NCBI GenBank assembly: GCA_002238765.1
Contig: MPMZ01000015.1
Span: 1 to 53,861, forward strand
Length of the DNA stretch: 53,861 nucleotides
Direction: 5' to 3'
Source of the DNA: Nitrospira sp. bin75
GTDB lineage: Bacteria; Nitrospirota; Nitrospiria; Nitrospirales; UBA8639
Positions within the stretch are counted from its first letter, which is position 1; the number at the start of each line of letters is the position of its first letter. The notes beneath the pieces were generated by a model. It made no database searches, was not told where the DNA came from, and saw only the letters and a program-made list of their open reading frames with translations. The translations under genes were made by a program, and so were the position numbers. Shown in pieces: positions 1 to 12,665 of the stretch.

Positions 1-312
1 GCCCGCAGTCCGGACAGTGGTAGTAGGCCCGATTCAGGCGCAGGCGCCCGAGGATGCTGGTGAACCGCTTCTCCCGCCGTCCCCGGTAGTGCGCCACCCC
101 GCCACAGGCGCACGCCCGCGTGGCCCCATCATGATCCGAATGATCGGCGTTCAGCCGGGCTTCGACGAAGGCCGCCGCCGTCTTCAGCGCCACTTCCCGG
201 CATTGGTGCTCCAAGGCCTCGAAGTCGAGCCCCTGAAGCCCGCCGGCCTCCAGCAGACGGCTCAGTTCCGACTGCGTCTCGGCTTCGAGCGCTTGCTCAA
301 GACCCCCCCCTT
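1..312 (-). CDS. ISKra4-type transposase, copy 1 (5' part only, runs off left edge)
   Basis: The minus-strand frame entered by a -1 shift at the A4G8 run near 303-314 encodes the same LEQALEAETQSELSRLL start as the transposase of copy 2, followed by the CACGG and CPDCGHG zinc-binding segments. It is open to the window edge, so only about the first 100 residues are seen. It has no start codon of its own, so it would depend on recoding from orfA. Confidence 0.6.
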
Positions 313-660
313 TTCCGGTTCGCCCGGCTCTCTTTCTTTCCGTCTCACCTCGCACCACTGGGTGTTCACCTCCGCCAGCTCCCGGCATAACTCCCGGAAA
401 TGCTGGTATTCGGCAATCTCGCGGCGCACTTGCGGAATCTCCGATTCCGGCAGCGTCACGCTGCGGGTCCGCCGGTCCAGATGGCGCGACCAGACCCAGG
501 TCGGGCCATGCCCCGGGTGGTCGTCGCGGGCGCAGTGGCAGTTGGACTTCCCGCACTTTCGGAACATCTCGTTGAGGGAACCGTGGCGGAAAGGCTGAAG
601 GGCCGCCAGCTTCTGCAAGAGCTGGTCCCGACGTTGGGATAGGGCTTCGGTCTGAGTCAT
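262..660 (-). CDS. ISKra4-type OrfA, copy 1
   Basis: A 132-residue protein with a CGKSNCHC zinc-knuckle-like motif near residue 37 and a basic, Ser/Arg-rich tail. It resembles the short upstream proteins of ISKra4-type elements. It is clearly related to, but much diverged from, the orfA of copy 2 (2160-2570): both have RKCGK..CHC and HGP.W, and both tails end in the same SKRSKPRRSRN, which is read out of frame from the transposase gene. The transposase frame continues in the -1 frame, entered at an A4G8 run (plus-strand 303-314). Confidence 0.6.
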   Translation of the reverse strand: MTQTEALSQRRDQLLQKLAALQPFRHGSLNEMFRKCGKSNCHCARDDHPGHGPTWVWSRHLDRRTRSVTLPESEIPQVRREIAEYQHFRELCRELAEVNTQWCEVRRKEREPGEPEKGGVLSKRSKPRRSRN

Positions 661-738
661 GGCCGACTTCCTCTGTAATGAAACATCTACAGATTATGCC
701 GGAAATCGCCCCAACGGGCAAGCTTTACACTTTTATGT

Positions 739-765
739 CGTACACCCTCGGGGTCTGGGTGTACG
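739..765. repeat. Perfect 9-bp inverted repeat between the two IS copies
   Basis: CGTACACCC (739-747) and GGGTGTACG (757-765) are exact reverse complements around a 9-base loop. It lies in the roughly 135-base spacer between the two ISKra4-type copies and outside both inferred ends. It could be a transcription stop or a protein site left from the interrupted locus; nothing else in the spacer is recognisable. Confidence 0.5.
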
Positions 766-789
766 TCAGATTTGTTAGATTTTCCTTCA

Positions 790-2212
790 TCAGGCCGCCT
801 TTAGGGGTCGCGATTTCGGTTTGAGCCCGGTAGATTGGGCATTTTCGTCTGATAATGAATCCTCTATCAGATCGGTTGCCGGGCGGGCGCGGCGCGCCCA
901 GAAGTCCTCGAAGCGGTTGCTGAGGATGCAGCACTTCAGGGCGATGATGGCATTGCCGCCGGCCACCGTCCAGTGCATGCCGCCGCGCTTGAGGCGATGG
1001 CCGACGACCTGCTTGCACCCGGACTCGACCACGCCGGAGGACACGCACAGGCCCTGCCGGCGGAATTCCGCATAGCGCATCCGGTGGCGATGGTTGTGGA
1101 AGTATCCGACGGCCGCCCGGGCGTCTTCTCCGGGCAGGCGCCGCAAGGCGGCGAGCACGGTCTCGATCCGTCCCGCCTCCAGTTCGGCGCCGCGGGCGTG
1201 CGCCCAGGCGGCGGCGAGATCGCTGCCTTTCCCGTAGGCAGCGTGCGCGACCTCCCAGAGGCGCTCCTTGGCATGGAACAGGTCGACGATCTGGATGGCC
1301 TGAGGGAACTGCTCGGAGACCGTGTTCCAGATCCAGGCCGCGCCGTCGCCGATGGCGACCTGGCGTTTTGCCTGGTCGAAGCCGCGCCGCTTCGCTTCGC
1401 GCTCGACGCGTTGCGCGAATGGCGGCAGTTCCCGGTCGGTGTCGTGGCAGGCGGCGCTCTCGACCGCGCCGGAGTAGCTGACCGAACCGGGATCCCGCTG
1501 CACCGGTTGCCCCGGGGCCGGCCGGCCGGCGGTCCACCCCAGCACCAGCTTGACCTCGCGCGTCTTCGCGCTGCCGTCCGGCTGCTTGCCGGCGCGCCCC
1601 TCGCGCTCCGACGGCCGCACCGGCAGGCCGGTGCCGTCCAGGCCCAGGTACATCGTGTCGGCCGGCGGCGGCGCGGCCTCCACCCGCTCCCGCTCTTCCT
1701 GCGCGATCTCGGCGCCCAGCGCCTCGGCCGTGCGCTCGACCTGCTTGGCGCTCACCGCCAGCCCGGCCAGCACTTTCAGCAACTGGCAGCTGCGCTCGAA
1801 ACTGGTCTCGGCGGCGGCGAAGCCGGTCAGGCGGGTCGCGCCGGGCGACAGCGAGGTGCCCTCCATGCCCAGCGCCCGGTCGCGCGGGTGGTGGCCGTGC
1901 CCGCAGTCCGGACAGTGGTAGTAGGCCCGGTTCAGGCGCAGGCGCCCGAGGATGCTGGTGAACCGCTTCTCCCGCCGTCCCCGGTAGCACGCCACCCCGC
2001 CACAGGCGCACGCCCGCGTGGCCCCGTCATGATCCGAATGATCGGCGTTCAGCCGGGCTTCGACGAAGGCCGCCGCCGTCTTCAGCGCCACTTCCCGGCA
2101 TTGGTGCTCCAAGGCTTCGAAGTCGAGCCCCTGAAGCCCGCCGGCATCCAGCAGACGGCTCAGTTCCGACTGCGTCTCGGCTTCGAGCGCTTGCTCCAGC
2201 GCCCCCTTTTTT
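790..2212 (-). CDS. ISKra4-type transposase, copy 2
   Basis: Large DDE-type transposase, probably made as a -1 frameshift fusion with OrfA at the A6G5 run. From the shift it shows CACGG and CPDCGHG zinc-binding motifs, LGLDGTG with a candidate first catalytic Asp, AIGDGAAWIW with a second Asp, VDLFHAKERLW, and a C-terminal SSGVVESGCKQVVGHRLK containing the likely catalytic Glu. Order and motifs fit ISKra4 family transposases. The frame continues through the left inverted repeat at 848-871 and stops only at 790, so the last ~15-20 residues come from flanking DNA. An alternative ATG-led reading from 2595 would be out of frame with OrfA and is mostly low-complexity Gly/Arg, so I reject it. Confidence 0.75.
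1899..2195. repeat. Segment nearly identical to 1-297
   Basis: About 295 bases of the transposase 5' region are repeated at the left edge of the window with about six mismatches and no gaps. Similarity falls off abruptly at the homopolymer frameshift site, upstream of which the two orfA genes are strongly diverged. Confidence 0.85.
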
Positions 2213-2570
2213 CCGGGGTTTCCGGCGCGCCGTGCTTCAGCCTCTCCTCGCAGATCCGGCTGCTGACCTCGGTCAGCTCCCGGGTCAGGGCGCGGAACCG
2301 ATGGTATTCCGCCACCTCCGCCTGGGTCGCCTCCACCGCCGCCGCCGGAATCGACTGGCTGCGCGTCTTGCGGCCGACGCTGCGGGTCACCACCCAGCGC
2401 GGCCCGTGCCCGACATCGCCGTCCTCGGCACAGTGGCAGCCCGGCTTTCCGCATTTGCGGTACTGGCTCGCCAATGTCCCTTGACGGAAATCGCCCAGCG
2501 CGTTCAGTTGGCGCCACAATTCGGTGCGCTGACGGTTCAGGATTTCGAGGGAAGATTCCAAGTTCATCAC
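2160..2570 (-). CDS. ISKra4-type OrfA, copy 2
   Basis: A 136-residue protein with the CGKPGCHC knuckle near residue 40 and HGPRWVV after it, as in ISKra4-type upstream proteins. The transposase lies in the -1 frame. The switch can be placed at an A6G5 run (plus-strand 2202-2212), where the orfA codons GAA AAA AGG become GAA AAA AAG GGG in the other frame. The last ~16 residues are therefore the transposase start read in the wrong frame and are unlikely to have been selected as protein. Confidence 0.65.
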   Translation of the reverse strand: MMNLESSLEILNRQRTELWRQLNALGDFRQGTLASQYRKCGKPGCHCAEDGDVGHGPRWVVTRSVGRKTRSQSIPAAAVEATQAEVAEYHRFRALTRELTEVSSRICEERLKHGAPETPEKRGRWSKRSKPRRSRN

Positions 2571-2658
2571 GGCCTCTACTGGTATATGAAAACATTACCA
2601 GATATTATGCGATAGCCCCCGTCCTCCTGTCAATCCCGAAAAACCCCACAAATTTGTC

Positions 2659-5600
2659 GTGCACCCCGGCATCCTCAGGGCGCTGCGCAATCTGAACCGG
2701 AAGAAACGCCTGGGCGGCGAAGTGGTGGCGACTGCGGGCGAAATTCTCAGCGAGGACGAAGACCATGCCTTCAAGCAGGACTCCGCGACTGATGATACCC
2801 GCGTACGTACCGCCATAGCCTGGCTGGAGGAGTCGGAGTTGCTGACTCGAGAGGGAAACGAGGTCCAGGTGTTTCCATCCTCGCTTCGGGTGAGTTCTGT
2901 CGGGGAGGCCAAGGAGCGGCTCGACAGCGCTGGTCTGGTGACCGCTTACCGGCAGCAGTTGCTGCGCATTGCCGAAATGATGATCGGGGCGGATGCAGAT
3001 GAAGGCATAACGACGGACGAGTTGATGGTGGCGTCGAATCTGAGCCCCGAGGGCGTGCGCAAGGCCCTGTACGATCTTGAGCGGCTTGGGGTCGCCAGCA
3101 ATGACATGGCGCTGACTGCATTTGTCCATGCGGGCGTAGAGCGTCATTCCCGCAAGCGTTTCGAACAGGCGGAAGCATTAGAGATGGCTCTGATCGCGCA
3201 TATGCGTGAAGAGGCTCCAGATCAGGGCAAGGGCGACTCGTCCCCTCTGCACTTGCGTATCGCTGCGCAGACTCTTCGAGATGAGGGCCTCGCCGATCCC
3301 TTGCCGGAACGGTTGTGGCGCATCATTCGTAGCCTTTCCTTCGACGGTCGAGGAGAAGATGGGGCCGTGGGCAGTTTGGCGGTGCGAAAGCAGGATGCGG
3401 AGAGGGTGTGGGTGAGGCTGCAGCGCGAATGGGCAGCAATAGAGGAGGCCGCGCAGACCCGGCGCAAGGCCGCCGATCTGTTATTAGAGCACTTGCTTGC
3501 CTGTCTGCCATCCGGGAGCCGGGGCACGGACTTGCTTGCCGAGACCACGCTTGGGGATTTGTTGCGGGCAATCGAATCCGATGTGATCCTGAAAGGCAAA
3601 GTCAGAAATCTCTCGAAACTGTTGGATCGCGCCCTGTTGTGGCTGCACGAGCAGGAGGTCATTCGTCTCCACAAGGGTTTGGCGGTATTCCGTCCAGCCA
3701 TGACCCTTCGTCTGGAGCACAAGGATAGGCGTGGCTTCGCCAAGGCTGATTACGAACCTCTTGCGCTTCATTACAAGGGGCAGGTCCTGCAGGTTCATGT
3801 GATGATGGAGTACGCTCAACGCGGCCTTGCCGCCATAAGCGAGGCACTGCGCATGGCCATGGACTACTTCACTCTCAAGGAGGAGGAGTTCCTTAACCAT
3901 TGGCTACCGGGCCGGGATAGGGAGATCGGACGGGAGACGACGCCCGAGTCATGGCGGGCCATCGTCGAGAGCCTGAAGAACCCCGTGCAGCAGCGAATCG
4001 TGGCTGATGATCGGGAACAGGCGAATGTTCTCGTGCTGGCTGGCCCGGGCTCGGGCAAGACCCGGGTGCTGGTGCATCGGATCGCCTATCTGGTACGCGC
4101 AAAACGGGAGAATCCTCGCGGCATCCTGGCTTTGGCATACAACCGCCATACGGCGGTAGATATCCGCCGCCGCCTCGCGGAGCTGATCGGCGACGATGCC
4201 CGGGGCGTGACCGTGCTCACCTGTCATGCCCTGGCGATGCGATTGGCGGGGGCCAGTTTTACAGGAAGGGCGGCAAGCCCTGACGACGAGGTGTTCCAGG
4301 AAGTGATTCATCGGGCCACGAATCTGCTGCGTGGCGAGGGGTTGCCTCCGGAGGAGGCAGACGAGCGACGCGACCGCCTGCTGGCGGGTTTTCGATGGAT
4401 TCTAGTGGACGAGTACCAGGACATTGATTCGGATCAGTATGATCTGATATCAGCCTTGGCCGGACGTACGGCCGACGATGATTCCGGCAAATTAACCCTG
4501 TTCGCGGTAGGGGACGACGATCAGAACATCTACGCCTTCAAGGGAGCCTCGGTGGCGTTCATCCGCCGGTTTGGGGAGGATTACGAGTCCAAGCCTGCCC
4601 ACCTCATTGAAAACTATCGCTCGACCGCCCACATCGTGGCGGCCGCCAATGCGGTTATCGATCGGGCGCGAGAACGGATGAAAGCCGGGAATCCTATTCA
4701 GATCAACCGTGCGCGCAGGAAAGATGCGCCGGGAGGCGCATGGGAAGCACTGGACCCTGTTTCCCGAGGGCGAGTACAGATCCTGCCGGTGAGCCGTGGC
4801 CCTGTCCATCAGGCTCGGGTCGTCATGGAGGAGTTTCGGCGTTTCTCCGATCTTGTCCCGGATTGGGACTGGTCGCGTTGCGCCGTCATCGCCCGGGCGT
4901 GGGAATACTTGGTTCCGGTGCGGGCGTTCTGCAAGGCCTATGGAATTCCGGCACAAATGGGTAATGAAGAAATCCCGGATTTCTGGCGATTGCGCGAGAC
5001 TCATGAGTTCGTCGAATGGCTGCGAGGCCGGAAATCCCGTGGTATTGATGGTGCCGGGTTGGAGGCATGGGCGGAAGCCCATCCGTCCGGTCGCTGGCAC
5101 GGGTTGTTGAGGCAGGCCATTGAGGAACATGCGCTGGAGATCGGAAAAGGAGACGTTCCGGTGCCTCACTTCATCGAATGGCTGGCGGAATGGGGGCGGG
5201 ATATCCGCCGGCGACAGCGCGGATTGCTTCTGTTGACCGGGCACGGTGCCAAGGGACTCGAATTCGACCATGTTGCTGTTTTGGATGGCGGTTGGGACCG
5301 TGTCAATCCAGATGAGGATCCGGATGCGCCGCGCCGGCTGTACTATGTGGCCATGACGCGCGCCCGCATGACCCTGACCCTTGCAAAAGAAGATGGATCC
5401 CGACGACTGTACGACGAATTACTGGAGCATCCATCGGTCGTAGTCCGCGAGCCACCTGATCTTCCGCCGGGTCCTCCGGAACTTGAACATCGGTATATTC
5501 GGGTCGGCCTGAAGGACGTGGACCTGGGTTTTGCCGGGCGCCGGGAGGCCGCACACCCAATCCACCGCACCATCGCCGCACTGTCGCCCGGCGACCTGCT

Positions 5601-5832
5601 CAAGACACGCATTTCGAGCGATGGACGCTGGGAACTGCTGAATCCGGCGGGCATGGTCATAGGACGCCTTGCGAAAAATTTTGTGCCGCCATCCGGGACA
5701 CGGTGTCGGTTTGCTGTTGTCCGGGCCGTCGTCAGGCGGAATCGCGAGGAGACGCCACCGGAATATCTCGACCCTCGATGTGACGCTTGGGAGGTGGTTG
5801 TACCGGAATTGACGTTTGAGCCGGATCTGTAG
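2659..5832 (+). CDS. SF1 (UvrD/Rep-type) DNA helicase, 5'-truncated remnant of a RecQ-UvrD-type fusion
   Basis: The 1057 residues hold a complete SF1A helicase: Walker A GPGSGKT near residue 460, DEYQDID near 583, GDDDQNIYAFKG, ENYRST, TGHGAKGLEFDHVAVLDGG and RRLYYVAMTRAR. The first ~350 residues resemble winged-helix segments that follow a RecQ module in long RecQ/UvrD fusion proteins; a RecQ domain itself is absent. The frame is open leftward across the end of the ISKra4-type element and meets a stop at 2587, inside the IS, so the natural N-terminus has been lost. The GTG at 2659 is only the first possible start and has no convincing ribosome site. The product may still unwind DNA if expressed, but I infer a disrupted gene. 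The RecQ-fusion origin is my reading from domain order. Confidence 0.75.
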   Translation: MHPGILRALRNLNRKKRLGGEVVATAGEILSEDEDHAFKQDSATDDTRVRTAIAWLEESELLTREGNEVQVFPSSLRVSSVGEAKERLDSAGLVTAYRQQLLRIAEMMIGADADEGITTDELMVASNLSPEGVRKALYDLERLGVASNDMALTAFVHAGVERHSRKRFEQAEALEMALIAHMREEAPDQGKGDSSPLHLRIAAQTLRDEGLADPLPERLWRIIRSLSFDGRGEDGAVGSLAVRKQDAERVWVRLQREWAAIEEAAQTRRKAADLLLEHLLACLPSGSRGTDLLAETTLGDLLRAIESDVILKGKVRNLSKLLDRALLWLHEQEVIRLHKGLAVFRPAMTLRLEHKDRRGFAKADYEPLALHYKGQVLQVHVMMEYAQRGLAAISEALRMAMDYFTLKEEEFLNHWLPGRDREIGRETTPESWRAIVESLKNPVQQRIVADDREQANVLVLAGPGSGKTRVLVHRIAYLVRAKRENPRGILALAYNRHTAVDIRRRLAELIGDDARGVTVLTCHALAMRLAGASFTGRAASPDDEVFQEVIHRATNLLRGEGLPPEEADERRDRLLAGFRWILVDEYQDIDSDQYDLISALAGRTADDDSGKLTLFAVGDDDQNIYAFKGASVAFIRRFGEDYESKPAHLIENYRSTAHIVAAANAVIDRARERMKAGNPIQINRARRKDAPGGAWEALDPVSRGRVQILPVSRGPVHQARVVMEEFRRFSDLVPDWDWSRCAVIARAWEYLVPVRAFCKAYGIPAQMGNEEIPDFWRLRETHEFVEWLRGRKSRGIDGAGLEAWAEAHPSGRWHGLLRQAIEEHALEIGKGDVPVPHFIEWLAEWGRDIRRRQRGLLLLTGHGAKGLEFDHVAVLDGGWDRVNPDEDPDAPRRLYYVAMTRARMTLTLAKEDGSRRLYDELLEHPSVVVREPPDLPPGPPELEHRYIRVGLKDVDLGFAGRREAAHPIHRTIAALSPGDLLKTRISSDGRWELLNPAGMVIGRLAKNFVPPSGTRCRFAVVRAVVRRNREETPPEYLDPRCDAWEVVVPELTFEPDL

Positions 5833-6001
5833 CCTAAAAATTCCCGAAAGCTGGGGCTGACTGACGCCGACTGCAATCGCACGGTTGTGCTACACTCCCG
5901 TCCAATCCTCACGCCCTCCGAAAACGGACTTGACGAGGGCCTTCCGAATCAATTCAAGGTCGGAATAAATAAGGCTGACTGACCGGTAAGGGATCATCAC
6001 G

Positions 6002-6280
6002 ATGATGGATGCGAACATATTCCAGATCGTCGCGGTGCTGGCGCTCCTCGGTTTCATGTGGACGCTTCACCGCGAGGTCAGCAATTTGCACAAAGATGTC
6101 CGCAAGGACATGGCGGGTTTGCGTCAGGAATTCGGCAAGGATATCGGCGATGTCCGTAAGGACATGGCTGATATGCGCCAGGAATTCGGCCGGGACACTG
6201 CTGATCTGCGCGAACGCATGGCAAGGATGGAAGGCCTGCTGGCAGGCTTCGTCGGCCGTCCGCAGGAATCACAGCCCTGA
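6002..6280 (+). CDS. Small membrane-anchored coiled-coil protein with 18-residue repeats
   Basis: A 92-residue protein with an N-terminal hydrophobic helix (residues ~6-19) and a charged coiled coil. The coil is built from two nearly identical 18-residue units starting DVRKDM, encoded by adjacent 54-bp repeats (6095-6148 and 6149-6202), then a degenerate third beginning DLRERM. An AAGGGA ribosome site precedes the ATG. The layout recalls small inner-membrane coiled-coil proteins of unknown role. It lies alone between the helicase remnant and gltB. The function is unknown. Confidence 0.65.
   Translation: MMDANIFQIVAVLALLGFMWTLHREVSNLHKDVRKDMAGLRQEFGKDIGDVRKDMADMRQEFGRDTADLRERMARMEGLLAGFVGRPQESQP
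6095..6202 (+). repeat. Two tandem 54-bp coding repeats
   Basis: Unit 1 (6095-6148) and unit 2 (6149-6202) both begin GATGTCCG.AAGGACATGGC and share CAGGAATTCGGC, with differences mostly at third codon positions. They encode the repeat units of the small coiled-coil protein. Confidence 0.8.
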
Positions 6281-6404
6281 CAATGGTGCCGCGCATCGGC
6301 GCGGTTGAGTGTCCCGGCGGCGAAATAATCCCCGTCGGAACCCGACAGCGCCTGTAATATACTTGACAGGCTTAGACACTTTCTATGCCCATGGAAACGC
6401 CATC

Positions 6405-10865
<4,461 letters not shown>

Positions 10866-10895
10866 GTCCGGATCCGGCTCCGTACTTATTCCGCC

Positions 10896-12662
10896 ATGGC
10901 CGGGCGCATCCCTTCCGAATTTATCCAGCAATTGCTGGCACGGGCGGATCTGGCCGACCTGATTGGACGCTATGTCCAGATTAAGAAGGCCGGGGCGGAG
11001 TTCAAGGCCTGTTGCCCGTTCCACAACGAGAAAACCCCCTCGTTCACGATCAGCCCGAGCAAGGGTTTTTATCATTGTTTCGGTTGCGGCGCACACGGCA
11101 CCGCGATTTCATTCCTGATGGAGTACGGCCGGTACTCGTTTCCCGATGCGGTCGAGGAACTGGCCAAGCAGACCGGGATGGAGGTTCCGCGAACCGGCGG
11201 GAGTGACGCGCCGCGCCAGGAACTTGATCCGCTGTACGATTGCACGGAAGCGGCGTGCCAGTACTACCAGCAGGCGTTGACCCGGTCCAAGCCGGCACAA
11301 GCGTATGCCCGCGAGCGCGGCCTTTCGAAAGAGATTTGCGAAGAGTATCGGATCGGCTTTGCGCCGCCAGGTTTCGAGAACATCGGTTCGAATCTGCCGA
11401 GCCGGTTTAACCAGGAATTGTTGCTGAAGGTGGGACTGTTGTCGAAAAAGGAAGGGCGGGTCTACGACAAGTTCCGCAATCGCCTGATGTTCCCGATCCG
11501 GGATTCGCGCGGGCGGGTGCTCGGGTTCGGCGGACGGGTCATCGACGATAAGGACAAACCCAAGTACATGAACTCGCCGGAGACCCCGCTGTTCCACAAG
11601 GGGCGTGTCTTGTACGGAGTGCACGAACTGCAGCAGCGCCGCGGAAAGATCAACTACCTGATCCTGACGGAGGGGTATATGGATGTGGTCAGCCTGACGC
11701 AGGCCGGAGTGCGGAACGCCCTTGCCACCCTGGGCACGGCCACGACCGAGGATCATGTCCGGCAGATGGGGCGCTTCTGCCGCACGTTCGTGTTTTGCTT
11801 CGATGGGGATCCGGCAGGTCGGGCTGCCGGCTGGCGCGCGCTTGAGAGCCTGCTGCCGGTTCTGCGCGAGGGCGATGAGGTTCGCTTTGCGCACCTGCCG
11901 GAGGGGGAAGATCCGGACAGCTACATCCGTGCCCATGGCGTGCCCGGCTGGAAAGAATTCATCCGAGGGGCCACGCCGCTGGAGGAATATTTCTTCACGC
12001 ACCTGGAGCAGGGCCTGAACTTGGACCTGGCGTCCGGGAAGTCGGCGTTGGTCGCGAAGGCGAAACCGTTGTGTGAGAAAGTCGGCGCCCCGGTCTTCCG
12101 CGACCTGATGATCCGGAAGCTGTGCGACACGACCGGATTAAGAGAAGACCAGTTGCGCCTGGAACCGGCGACTGCAGGCGAACCGGATGCCCAACGGCCC
12201 AAGCCGACCCCGCCCGGACGACCGTCGGCGATACGGGTGATGATCCGCCTGTTGCTGGAGTATCCCGGGCTGGCCCGCCTGGCACCGCCGCCGGAAGACC
12301 TGAAAGCTATTTCGGTCCCGGGATTTGACCTGTTCGCCAAGATTGTGGAACTGGTACAAAAGAATCCCGATATTAAGGCGGACGGAATCCTGGAATCATT
12401 TCGGGGCCAGGATGCGGAGAAGCACCTGAATAGCCTGATGCGCTGGACGCCGGTAGAGCTGTCCGGAGTGAAAGAGGAGGGGGATGTTCATGTCGTCTTC
12501 GAGCAGGGCGTGCGCCGGTTCAGGCTCCAGTGGGTCAGGCAGCGGATTGGCTTCCTGGAGACCAAGCAGGCCGAAGAAGAGGTTCTCGGCCCGGTGGAAC
12601 AGGAGGAACTGGCGAACCTGCGCAAGGAACGCGCCGAACTTGCACGGGCTCCAGGCGGATAG
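10896..12662 (+). CDS. dnaG: DNA primase
   Basis: Makes RNA primers at the replication fork. The 588 residues show the N-terminal CHC2 zinc finger (C40, H43, C61, C64), the RNA polymerase core with the Toprim motif EGYMD near residue 257 and DGD in FCFDGDPAG, and a C-terminal helical region that would contact DnaB helicase. The length is normal. It begins 30 bases after gltB on the same strand, not in the usual rpsU-dnaG-rpoD arrangement, so it may be co-transcribed with gltB. It converges tail to tail with the barrel protein gene, leaving only three bases between the stops. Confidence 0.95.
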   Translation: MAGRIPSEFIQQLLARADLADLIGRYVQIKKAGAEFKACCPFHNEKTPSFTISPSKGFYHCFGCGAHGTAISFLMEYGRYSFPDAVEELAKQTGMEVPRTGGSDAPRQELDPLYDCTEAACQYYQQALTRSKPAQAYARERGLSKEICEEYRIGFAPPGFENIGSNLPSRFNQELLLKVGLLSKKEGRVYDKFRNRLMFPIRDSRGRVLGFGGRVIDDKDKPKYMNSPETPLFHKGRVLYGVHELQQRRGKINYLILTEGYMDVVSLTQAGVRNALATLGTATTEDHVRQMGRFCRTFVFCFDGDPAGRAAGWRALESLLPVLREGDEVRFAHLPEGEDPDSYIRAHGVPGWKEFIRGATPLEEYFFTHLEQGLNLDLASGKSALVAKAKPLCEKVGAPVFRDLMIRKLCDTTGLREDQLRLEPATAGEPDAQRPKPTPPGRPSAIRVMIRLLLEYPGLARLAPPPEDLKAISVPGFDLFAKIVELVQKNPDIKADGILESFRGQDAEKHLNSLMRWTPVELSGVKEEGDVHVVFEQGVRRFRLQWVRQRIGFLETKQAEEEVLGPVEQEELANLRKERAELARAPGG

Positions 12663-12665
12663 TTT

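Larger units (their letters stand above)
1..700 (-). mobile_element. ISKra4-type insertion sequence, copy 1 (cut by window edge)
   Basis: A minus-strand element holding an orfA (262-660) and the start of a transposase frame that runs off the left edge. The first ~295 bases match 1899-2193 of copy 2 with only about six mismatches by eye, so it is the same family. Its upstream end carries a small palindrome (CTGTA at 673-677, TACAG at 688-692) followed by ATTATGCC, the same layout as the end of copy 2. The ends at 700 and beyond the window are inferred by comparison, not proven by target duplication. Confidence 0.75.
836..2612 (-). mobile_element. ISKra4-type insertion sequence, copy 2 (full length)
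   Basis: A complete element with orfA (2160-2570) and a transposase frame. Inverted ends are visible: TCTGATAATG at 848-857 on the plus strand and TCTGGTAATG reading inward from 2602 on the minus strand. Each is part of a small palindrome (848-871; 2579-2602). The outer limits are approximate. The right end lies in a helicase gene whose reading frame enters the IS and stops at 2587-2589, so the insertion removed or separated the 5' part of that gene. The transposase frame itself runs past the left inverted repeat into flanking DNA. Confidence 0.75.

Noticed and set aside
725-2011. 428-residue minus-strand frame overlapping the transposase
   Set aside because: Out-of-frame Arg/Gly/Ala-rich translation of the transposase gene with no domain.
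973-2484. 503-residue plus-strand frame across the IS
   Set aside because: Antisense to the transposase, which has clear catalytic and zinc motifs; Arg/Gly/Ala-rich composition.
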